Assembly (NCBI GenBank): GCA_964017185.1
Contig: OZ024870.1
Coordinates: 25,753,621 to 25,817,620 of the forward strand
Length of the DNA: 64,000 bases
Reading direction: 5' to 3'
From: Rugalucina vietnamica
Lineage: Eukaryota; Mollusca; Bivalvia; Lucinida; Lucinidae
Made by a program: the position numbers and the translations under genes. Each line of letters opens with the position of its first letter. Position 1 is the stretch's first letter. Shown here piece by piece: positions 23,201-35,200 of this stretch. The notes beneath the pieces are model-generated. The model was given only the letters and a program-made list of their open reading frames with translations, had not been told where the DNA came from and searched no databases.

Positions 23201-26200
23201 ACAAATTCTTACTTTAAATTGCTTCAAAATCGCCTCATCATCAGCCGTCTGCATACGGTCAGCGCATTACGCATTTACGTCACCACTGATGCGCGTTATT
23301 TTTGTTTCTTTTTTCATCTTTGTTATGCTATTTTATCGTCAGAATCACAATGGGAATATTTTTACACAACAGATTTATTCATTGAATATTCCCGTTTTGT
23401 CTACATTTAGTTATTTTCGGTTTTTGTGTTGGCGCTTTCAAAATTCGCAGCAAGTTTAGTAATAGCATAAATTTAAGCTGTGTCTGGTGACGACGTTTTT
23501 AACGTTAAATGCACTCAATAAGCGCACAATTGATATTGATATTTCAAAAACGCCCTACTCAAATTTGTTGAAACTTATGCACAGCATTATCTAAACACCA
23601 AGCTTTTACTGGACTATTTTAGTTTGGCACGATTCGCATGCCTATTTTACATTTTATCTAGACATGTCTGACACAGGACACGACCGAAATCTCGCGTGCG
23701 CCGCCTATGCGCCACCATGGTTATAAAATGGCGCGGCGTGTTTCAGATACTTATGACATGTGTAATTGTTTTATCTCATCTTGTTAAACGAGTGTTCTGA
23801 TTTATCGCAATATACATTTTTCTAAAATTTATCTACGTACGTTGAAGCTACGGCAAAAGTTTACGTTATTTTGGATTTTCCCTCGTACATGTCGTCTTCC
23901 TAAATCCCAAATTTCAAGCTTCTAGCCTTTTTCAGAGACTGTACAGGCTGGTTTAATTTGGACCTGGTCGAAAACCCTGAAGACTGGTTTTCTCGTGTCC
24001 TGGTCCCCAATTACCCCAATGATAAAATCATTATGGGATTTACGGGTTTATAAAGAGCATGACATGAAAATTGTCTGATAATAATTTCAATATATCAAAA
24101 ACTTGCAGACAGTACACGGCAGACCTATGAAAGGAGACTAACAAGTTTAAGATGGTCTATGAGAGCAGAGTCCCCACAATCTGAGGGCAGAGAATCTGGT
24201 ATGTCGAGTTTGTCATCAGGAAAACATGTCTTGTAATGTATACCCCCTTGAACCCCACTTTTATATAACAAAACTTGGGTATGCAGGGATATACCTATTT
24301 TTGTTATTTTTGCTCCAACATAGATTGTGGGTACTCATTTGAACCGCCTCGCCAAGGCAGTTCTAACATTTACCTACAATCTATGTTTTGAGCAAAAATA
24401 AAAAAAATATCAAAAATTTTCTAATGAAAATTTTAGATTTTTACAACTTCGGAAAAATCTGTATATTACATATGCATGTTTTTATAGCCCCGCTTTGAAA
24501 AAGTGGGGCTATACTGGATTCACCCTGTCCTTCCGTCGTTCTGTCCTTCCATCCTTCCGTCCTTCAGATATTCCATTATTCCGTCCATAATTATGTTACT
24601 ACTCATTACTTTAGAACCAGTTGTTAGACTTTAACTATATTTGGCATATGCATCAATATTGACAATATCTACTTATGTATCAATGCATGTCAGTTTCCCC
24701 AAATTTGCAGAAGAGTTATTGCCCTTGGATGGCGATATATTGACATCAGAATTTCGTTATCGCTCAATATCTTGAGAATGAAAGGACAGAATCTGACCAA
24801 ATTTCGTATGTTCATCAACATTGACATGATACAGCTTGGGATTGTTGCCCGTCATTTTTCGCAAAATTTTGATGGAGTTATGGCCCTTGATTGACGTCAG
24901 AATTTCGTTTCCGCTCAATATCTTGAGAACGAATTGACAGAATCCAACCAAATTTTGTATGCACATCATCATTGACAAGATCTAGCTTTGGATTGTTACC
25001 CGTCATTTTTCGCAAAATTTTAACGGAGTTACGGCCCTTGATTGACATCAGAATTTCATTTCCGCTCAATATCTTGAGAACGAATTGACAGAATCCAACC
25101 AAATTTTGTATGCACATCATCATTGACAAGATCTAGCTAGGGATTGTTGCCCGTCATTTTTCGCGAAATTTTGACGGAGTTATGGCCCTTTATTGAAGTC
25201 AGAATTTCGTTTCCGCTCAATATCTTGAGAACGAATTGACATAATAAGACCAAATTTTGTATACACATCAACAGCAACAAGATCTCGCTTGGGATTGTTG
25301 CCTGTCATTTTTCGCAAAATTTTGACGGAGTTACGGCCCTTGATTGACGTCAGAATTTCGTTTCCGCTCAATATCTTGAGAACAAAAGGACAGAATCTGA
25401 CTAAATTTTGTATTCACATCAGCATTGACATTATCTAGCTTGGGATTGTTGCCTGTCATTTTTCACAAAATTTTGATGGAGTTATGGCCCTTGATTGATG
25501 TCAGAATTTCGTTTCCGCTCAATATCTTGAAAACAAATTGACAGAATCTGACTAAATTTTGTATGCACATCAACATTGACAAGATCTAGCTTTGGATTGT
25601 CACCCATCATTTTTCGCAAAATTTTGACGGAGTTACGGCCCTTGATTGATGTCAGAATTTCATTTTCGCTCAATATCTTGAGAACCATTTGACAGAATCT
25701 GACCAAATTTTGTTTGCTCATCAATATTGACAAGATCTAGCTTGGGATTGTTGCCTATCATTTTTCACATAATTTGACGGAGTTATGGCCCTTGATTGAC
25801 GTCAGAATTTCGTTTCCGCTCAATATCTCAAGAACAAATTGATAGAATCAGACCAAATTTTGTGTGCACATCAACATTGATAAGATCTAGCTTGGGATTG
25901 TTGCCCGTCATTTTTCGCAAAATTTTGACGGAGTTACGGCCCTTGATTGACGTCAGAATCTTGTTTCAGCTCAATATCTTGAGAACGAATTGACAGAATC
26001 TGACCAAATTTTGTATGCACATCAATATTGACGTGATCTTGCTTTGGATTGTTGCCTGTCATTTTTCACAATCTTTAGACGGAGTAACGGCCCTTGATTG
26101 ACATCAGAATATAGTTTCCACTCAATATCTTGAGAAAGAATTGACAGAATCTGACTAAACTTTTGACAGAGGTTTGGCCCTTGACTGATGTCAGAATACC

Positions 26201-29200
26201 TTGAGAACAAATTGCCAGAATCTGACCAGTCTTTTTATGTGCATCAACATTAACAAGATTGTTGCCTGTAATTGTTTGTCTCACCCTGGCAAAAAGCTCA
26301 GAAGCGGGGCTATAGTCAGATCCTCTGACAATTCTAGTTTTGTAATGATATTTGCTTGTCTTTCCAAAGTTGATGAAAAATCTCCAGACAGCAGCTCCAG
26401 TTTTGAAGTCCTTCAGACCGAAGGGGGTCAGACGGAAGAGCCACAATGTAGTGAGACTCAAGCTCCGCAATGTACCGTACAAGTGAGCAACATTCCCAAG
26501 TCAGTGTCCACAGAGTTTCTACAGATGTACTTTGAGAGTTCAAAAAGGTCAGGAGGCGATGCACTCCAGGCCATTGAGCATAACGAGGGGGAAGAGACCG
26601 CACTCCTGACATATGAAACTGAAGAAGGTAAGAATACATATGTTTTGTGAGATTAATATATAAGCTCCAAGACAACAAGCAATAAATTTCTTACAGAGCA
26701 CTGTATAAACTAGTAGTAAATATTAAGGTTTCAAAATTCTTTCTATTTACATATGCTGTGGGTATAAGTCTTTGCCCGTATTGAAAATGCTGTAGATAGG
26801 TTGACACTGGAAATTGCTACTGCAATGTTGAACTTACATGCTAAGTTTGATAATTCAAAGTATGTGGGGCACCATAAACTCTTTCGAATGATTAGAGTTC
26901 GAAAAAAAAAATCAGAAAATCAGAAAAAAAATCGGATGTGTTCAGATATTTTCATTCAGACGATTGTTCATAAAACGTGATAATTATACCCCCGGCATTT
27001 ATGCCGACGGGTATATAGTTTTCGCTTTTCTGTTTGTCCGTTCGTATGTTCGTTTGTTCGTTAGCTCGTTCGTTATTCCGGAACGTTCGTGGAATTTATG
27101 TCAAAGTTTTTTAGCTCACCTGAGCCGTCAGGCTCACAAGGTGAGCTTATAGTATACCCATGCTCCGTCGTCCGTCCGTCCGTCGTCCGTCCGTCCGTCC
27201 GTCGTCCACACTTTTCAAAGATCTTCTCCTCTGAAACCGCTTGGCCAATCAAAGCAAAATTTTACATGAAGCATCTATGGGAAGGGGTAACCAATGTGTA
27301 TATAAATAATCCAGGTCACATGACCAAGATGGCCGCCATGCCCATATATGGTAAAAACCCTTCAAAAATCTTCTTCTCCGGAACCACTGGACCGATTTCA
27401 ACCAAACTTGGCATGAAGCATTAATGGCTCAAGCACTACAATGTGTATATAAATCATGACCCTATGATGACCTTGACCTATTTTACGGCAAGGTCAACAT
27501 AGGTCGCGAATGCATTTGAATGGCAAAAATTGTTAAATTGTCATTTAAAGGAAAAATCTTGCAGAAAATGAGCAGTAGGACTGAATATTAATGATTCTGA
27601 AAAAAATTGGGCACCAGGGGCTCATCCGCCCCCACCCCGGGGCAATATACATGTATATCTCCATAATATTCAAACATCTTCTCCTCTGAAACCGCTTGGC
27701 CAATCAAAGCGAAATTTTATGTGAAGCATCAATAGGAAGGGGTAACAAATATGTATATAAAAAATCCAGGTCACATGACCAAGATGGCCGCCATGCCCAT
27801 ATATGGTAAAAACCGTTCAAAAATCTTCTTCTCCAGAACCGGTTGACCGATTTCAACGAAACTTGGCACGAAGCATCGATGGCTCAAGCACTACAATGTA
27901 TATATAAATCATGACCCTGTGATGACCTTGACCTATTTTACGGGAAGGTCAACGTAGGTCACCAATGCATTTGAATGGGGAAAACTTTTAAAATGTCATT
28001 TAAAGTGAAAGTCTTGCAGGAAATGGGCAGTAGGACTGGATATTAATGATTCTGAAAAAAATTGGACCCCAGGGGCTCATGTGCCCCCACCCCGGGGCAA
28101 TATACATGTATATTTCCATAATATTCAAACATCTTCTCCTCTGAAACCGCTTGGCCAAACAAAGCCAAATTTTAAGTGAAGCATCTATAGAATGGGGGAA
28201 TCAATGTATATATAAATAATCTAGGTCACATGACCAAGATGGCCGCCATGCCCATATATGGTAAAAACCCATCAAAAATCATCTTCTCTGAAACCAATAG
28301 ACTGATTTCAAGGAAACTTGGCGTGAGGCATCGATGGCTAAAGTACTCAAATGTATATATAAATCATGACCCTGTGATGACCTTGACCAAGTTTATGGCA
28401 AGGTCAACATGGGTTGCCTGTGCATCTGAATTGGGAAAACTGTTAAAATGTCATTTGAAGGAAAAAGCCAACAGGAAATTGGCAAATGGACAGAATATTG
28501 AAGATTCTGAAAAAAGAAAATGGCCCAAGGGCTTATCTGCCCCTGCACTGGAGTTAAATACCATAATATTCAAACATGTTTATTGGTATATGCAGCTGAT
28601 CTCAGGTGAGCGTTTACAGGACCATTGGTCCTCTGGTGTTAAAGTTTCTCTGGTTGTGTATATCTCATGAACCAATGATCAAAAACCATTCATATTTTAA
28701 CCATAGGTACCCTTTAGGGTTTGCTTTGTTTCTGTGTGTTCGGACCCTGGGTCCATGCCTGGGGGTGGGGCTAGAGGTCAAAATCTAGGTCACCTTTAAT
28801 TTGGGTCAAAGTTTTGGTTTAAGTTTCTCTGGTGGTGTATATCTCATGAACCAATGACACACTGGTAAATGTAAAAGTACTGGAGCTGGTTGCAACGAAC
28901 TGGTGCAGTCTAAATTACGCACTGGAGTAAGATTAAAATGGCGGAAAAGGTAAATAAATCTTATACCTCTTATCATTACCATTCCCTTATAAACTTGTTT
29001 GTATTTTGTTTGTCATGTCACCTAGCGCAGAGAAGGGTGGAATCATTGCAGTTTATGATTTTATCACGCAATATGCGATTTATTTCATGGGTTAGAAGCC
29101 AAATCCGATACAATTCTACCAGTATAACGGATGGCACGTGTTTTCGTGCCAAAACTGAGGGGAAAATGCATGTTTGGGCATAGTTTTTGTTATATTGTCA

Positions 29201-32200
29201 TGTATTTATGAATAAACATCCAGGAAACACGATTTCCGATCGCCAGTTTTGTTATTGGTATCGAAGCAAATGTTTTATTGAGGATTTTCTATTACAACGC
29301 ACTGGGAGCATTTTTTGAATCATTGGTACAACGCACTGGTGGTTGCACAAACTTGCTTCATTGTTGCTGATTTCCAATAGCCAAAGCATCTAACTCGCTC
29401 AATCATTAAGCAATCTTATATGAACATCAACGTGATAAATTGTACCTTCAGAAATTCTGACGTTTCTAGTAGAAAAGTGCCAAAAGCAGGACAATCATGT
29501 TATATATGTTTTAGAAATAAGCAGTATTTGTAATCATTGAACACTGGGCTATCGAATAAATGAGTTTTAAACCATATTTATATTCAATATTTGGAATTAT
29601 CTGCCCTTGTTTAGCCAATAATATACTTACTTTTCCTATATGCATCACCAAATGGTAACCATAGCAACAATAGACAAAATAATTCCGACAGATTGCTTGC
29701 AATGATGAAAGTTTTCCATCCATAGTGCAGATTATATTTTTCTTTTGGTCCTTTGAGATCAGCGAGGGTAAATTGGATTATAGCACTTTTCGCATTGTAA
29801 AGAATTTGGGCTTATACTCCATACTCCCGGTCCCGAATATCTACACAATGGAAATTTAGGTACAGTGCTACATCTCAACTCAGCTCAACTTACTCAGCTC
29901 ATCATGCTCATCACATAGGGACAAAAGTATGCATATTTTGGCTGATAGTTCGGGTCTTTCTTGAGGCGAAAACGCAACGAATTCTCAGCTTAGCTTAACT
30001 CATCCAGCTCAGCTTACAGCTTACCGTATTTATTCTGTGGACTGTTATATTCCTTATATAAGCCTTTTTTAGGTATATTGAAGATACTTATACCATACGG
30101 TATGATCAAAGATGTAAGTTGAGTAGGATAAGTTGTTAAAGTTGCATTTAATATAACAAATAGTAGCTGATGTGTAGCACGAACTATTCATGGATACTAA
30201 ACAATGTAAGTTGAGTTGGATGAGTTTTTTCTTTCTTTTTTATTTTTGCTCGACACATAGAGTGGCTGTACTCTAAGAATCGACTCTTAACATATAACCA
30301 CCATGTATGTTTTAGGAAAAATAGAACAAAAATCAAACTTTCGTCTAACAACTATCATTTTTACAGTCTTATAAATCTCCACAACGCAAAAAATGTACCT
30401 TCGGACAATATTTTGAGCATTAGAAAATTTTTAGTGTATATTGTTTCTTGAGTCTAATAGCCTTTATTTGACAAGATTACTCAAGTTATTTTTTTAGTTA
30501 TGACACATTTATTGAATGACCCATACAGAAGTCATTGTCCCGAAAAATGACGCCAAAGTTGCGTAATGCATTTCTGCATGTTTGACGTGCCTACAAAACT
30601 CAAGACATTCGCTTAAAATTATTCAAGTACTGGCCAGAAACTTTTGATTAGTTTGAATAAAAATAAAACTTAGACCCTTTAAGAGCAGTGAGTATATAAA
30701 TGAGAAAGGGATGGGCCCTACCGCGGTTTTGGTTACTTAAGCCTCTTCAGTGACCCTTATAATTTGGCAAAATGGAGCCAAAGACAAATACAGGTCAGCC
30801 TCATTATAACGCTATCTTTGGGGTCCATAGAAACAGACCGTGTTATAAGTGAAACCGTGTTATAATGAGGTTACTTACTATAGACATATAGCAAAATAAT
30901 CAGTTTGGGAGCCATGACATGGCCGTGTTATATTGAAAACCGCACTATAGTGAGGCGCGTTATAATGAGGTTGAACTGTACTGTAATTTTGCAACTTTCA
31001 ACAGAAAAGTCGATACAAAGACTTGTATTATCCAAACAGACCAAATATTTAAAACGTTGGTTAGAAAAATACTCTAAACCGATAATGAATTTCTGATTCC
31101 TCAGAATACCTTCGCTGATCACAAAGGACCAAAAGGAAATATAATCTGCACTACGGATGGAAAGGTACAAGCAGGCAATGATCCGGAAATGGCGCAATCA
31201 GAAAGAAATTCCCACTCCATAAACCGAGGGTTGGGAAAAAACTAAAATGGCACTTAAGTACTTATACATGTACCAAGAACACATATCGTAAGCCGAGTGA
31301 GCAGCTATTCCCCAATTAGCGGCCACTTAGTTACCCGAACTGAACTTAAAATATGAAAACTTTTATAAGGCTCAAACAGCACAAAAATTTCATCATTACA
31401 AGCAATCTGTCGGAATTATTTTGTCTATTATTGTGACATCCTGGGTGCTATGGTTACCGTTTGACGATACATATAGGAAAATTAAGTATATTATGTGCTA
31501 AAACAAGAGCAGATAACTTCAAATATTGAAAATAAATATGTTTTAAAACCCATTTATTCGATAGCCTAGTGTTATGATTACAAATACAGTTTCCTTTCTA
31601 AAACATATATTACATGATTGTCCTGCTAAAATTTGAGAGTTTTCTGCTAGAAACGTTAGAATGTCCGAAGTTATATTTTGTCATGTTGATGTTTATATAA
31701 GATTGCTTAATGATTGGGCGAGTTAGATGCTTTGTTTATGTGAAATCAGCAACCCTGAAGCAAGTTTGTGCAACCACCAGTGCGTTGTACCAATGATTCA
31801 AAAAATGCTCTCAGTGCGTTGTAATAGAAATTCCTCAATAAAACATTTGCTTCGATACCAAGAAAAAAATTGGCGATCGGAAATCGTGTTTCTTGAATGT
31901 TTATTCATAGGTATGACAATACAACAAAAAATATGCCCAAACATGCATTTTCCTCTCAATTTCGGCACGAAAACACATGCCATCGGTCATGCTGGTAGAA
32001 CTGTAACGGATTTGGCTTCTAACCTATGAAATAAATCGCACATTGCGTGATAAAATCATAAACTGCAACGATTCCGCCCTTCTCTGTGCTAGGTGACATG
32101 ACAAATAAAATACACACATGTTTATAATGGAATGGTAATGATAAGAGGTATAAGATTTATTTACCTTTTCCGCCATTTTAATCTTACTCCAGTGCGTAAT

Positions 32201-35200
32201 TTAGACTGCACCAGTTCGTTGCAACCAACTCCAGTACTTTTACATTTTTGTTTGTATGCAAAGTACTTTACGCTGCTTATTTCTAAAATGTACTTGACAA
32301 GGGTACTGTCTTTTATTGGTAATGTGAGGTTCAATGTCAGGGGTGAGCATGTGCCGGGTTGTTTAGGTAGGGGGTAGGGAAGGGGGCTGGCTACCAACCG
32401 GGGTAGGGAAGGGGGCTTGGTGGCTACCAGCCGGGGGTATACTTGCCTCTCAAGGCACTTTTTCTAGTTGTTGCAGTCAATCTCAATTAAAGACATTTAA
32501 TCCATTAAGGATCATCACATAATAGTGTGACTTTTAATCTAATGTCTGTTACCTTATGCATTACGAAAACTTGCCCATGCACTAAATAGAGATTTTTTAA
32601 GCTTTAAAAATTGAAAAATTTCAGCTGAAAAAAATTTGATATTTTTCTTATTTTTGCTCAAAACATAGATTGTGGGTACACGTTAGAACCGCCTCGGCGA
32701 GGCGGTTCTAACGAGTACCCACAATCTATGTTTTGAGCAAAAATAAGAAAAATATCTTTTTTTTTTCGATGAATTTTTCAATTTTTACAGCTGAAAAAAA
32801 TTCACTGTATATTGCATGGGCAAGTTTTCGTAATTTAAAGACATTTAATCCATTAAGGATCATCACATAATAGTGTGACTTTTAATCTAATGTCTGTTAC
32901 CTAATGGATATGCCTGTGCAATCACTTGTGTGTGTAATTATTGATCTCATTTCACAAAGAAATTGTGTGGCCTTGATTGGCAGTTTGCAGCTTCAAATTT
33001 GAAGGGGTATCTTAATAGAAATTTCTTTGATCGTGACCGGCAAAATTTGATTTTTCGAAATTCGAAAAATCTGTATATTTGTAATGAACTGTAGCAGACT
33101 GGCAGACCACTTTAAAAAATCCAGTAGTTTAAAAAAATGGCGTTGGAATTAACCGAATTAGGACTGTATGTACAGTAAAGAATAAAGGTAATTGATGTTT
33201 ATCTTTGAAATGGTTTAGAGGGAATAATACATATGAGCCACCTCATGGGAAAACCAACAATCTGCATAGGCGAAAACAAAGACGCAGATCAGCTTCGCGG
33301 TAACCGCGAAGCTGATCAGCGCCTTGTTTTCGCTACTCGGATAGTACAATTCCTCTTCTACTTAAATCCGAAATTTCAAGCTTCTAGCTCTTTTCTGAGA
33401 CTGTACAGGCCGGTTTGTGTCGGACCTGGTCGGAAACCACATTGTTGGTTTTCCCCACGAGGTGGCTCATATTTTCACAAATATTTTAGTGACCAGAAAG
33501 GTGGTGTCCAGACAACAGGTTATAAATGGTGTTCAGCTGGAAGTTTGCCTCTACACACCTGTCCCTCCAAAGTCACCATCACCACAGACTGGCGAACAGG
33601 AAGAAGGTATTCAGCCTCATCAGGAAAATGCGTCCGTGAAATGTATACCCCCTTAAACCCCACTTAGAAAAACTGGGGATTGCAGGGGTATACCTAAATT
33701 TCTTATTTTTGATCCAAAACATACATTGTGGGTACTTATTAGAACCGCCTCACCGGCGGTGCTTACATGTGCCCACAATGTATGTTTTGAGAGAATATAT
33801 TGAAAAGATAAAAAAAAAATCCAATGAAATTTAAATTCTTTCTTCTGAAAAAATCTCTGTATATTGCATGGGCAAGTTTTCGTAATGCTGTTTGAATGGC
33901 AACTTTTTATTCATAGTTTTAGCTTTTGCATTAATAGAAAAGTAAGAATTTGATACAATTCACAGGTGCAACTAGAAAATTTTAATTTATATGCAGAAGC
34001 TTTTCTCAGACAGCAAAAATGGCCAAATTTGTATCTCAAAATGACATGTTATCTACAAGCTGTTTCCACCTTTTTGCATTAGGCATGTGCATACTGTGGG
34101 TAATGGGTGGTATTCATGACTTTATGCCTTAGCAGTTAAATTTGAAATCCCAACACGGACACTAGGAAGGAAAGAAATTACAACATGCCACTCTACAAAC
34201 ATGTAAATAGTAACAGCATTTATCATGAAATGCAAGTTCTTTCCCAGGAAAGGCAGTCATCCAGTACCATCCTTCGTATTTACTCTGCATAGTACTGGCA
34301 TTTCTCAGGAAGCATTCCAACATGACTGAAAACTTGTTCATTGTGACATTACATATGTACAAATCAAATAATCAATTAGTGTTTTGCTAAATTAAGTGTT
34401 TTGTTGGGTGGGCTTAAATTAAGGCCTGATCAAGCATGTGGATGCCCTTGATTTTGTCAATGTCATAAAAGGCTTTATGCACCAGGAAGTGTTTCTATTG
34501 TTAACATTATCAACCAGGAATCAAATTACAAAACTTTCACTAAAAGGAAAGAAAATCATTGCCAAAATGAGTTATTGTGTTAAAGGACAATCGGAACACC
34601 CTGGTTTGTCAAGTAGGTACTTAAGGAAATTTTTTTTATCTTTCTATATCTCATGCTAATTTTTTCTCTTGCTTACCAGGTAAGGCAAGAGTTTTCGCCA
34701 GTGTCACATCAGGAAAACATGTCCTTGAAATAACAACCCCCTTAAACCCCACTTCAACTGGGGTATAGAATTAAGGTACACAATTTTTCTTGTTAGAGTT
34801 GCCTCGCAGAGGAGGTTCTGATGTGTACCCACAACCTATGTTTTCAGCAAAACTATGGAAAGTTTTTTCAGATGAAAGTTTTTAATTTTTACAGCATTTA
34901 AAAAATTGCTTTGTATTACATGGGCATTTTTTCGTAATGAAAAATTTCTGTCAGACCCCGGATGTCCATTACGAAAACTTCTCCTTGCAATGAACAGAGA
35001 TTTTTTGAGCTTTAAAAATTGAAAATTTTCAACAGAAAAATGTAGATATTTTTCTTATTTTTGCTCAAAATGTAGATTGTGCATACATGTTAGAACCTCC
35101 TCGGTGAGGCGGTTCTAACAAATACCAACAATCTATGTTTTAGAGCAAAAATAAGAAAAATAGGTATACCCCTGTATACCTAAGTTTTACTATATAAATA

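Larger units (their letters stand above)
26986..32467 (+). mobile_element. Helitron-like element, family C, containing two nested elements
   Basis: The left end is TTATACCCCCGGCATTTATG, a short hairpin, followed by a GTTTGTCCGTTCGTATGTTC run. The right end is the hairpin TGCCTCTCAAGGCA, a T tract and CTAG. The uninterrupted relative at 39186-40308 has the same two ends and shows that 27113-28636 and about 28867-32247 are later insertions: the sequence GTCAAAGTTTT | GTTAAAGTTTCTC of the host is split by the first. Confidence 0.8.
26628..33489 (+). other. Intron 7 (6.9 kb), nested transposons
   Basis: 26628-26985 is unremarkable. 26986-32467 is one Helitron-like element carrying two further elements. 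32468-32902 is a MITE-2 between identical 68-bp repeats. 32903-33234 is unremarkable, and 33235-33468 is a MITE-1 next to exon 8. Confidence 0.75.

Noticed and set aside
23147-23459. Two ~90-100-residue ORFs inside the nested mariner-type element as transposase remnants
   Set aside because: Neither shows a DDE/DDD or helix-turn-helix motif; they look like chance ORFs.
33233-33667. 144-residue ORF across the MITE-1 and exon 8
   Set aside because: Its first part is the MITE-1 and its frame differs from the RRM frame of exon 8; only 33490-33606 in the other frame fits the gene model.
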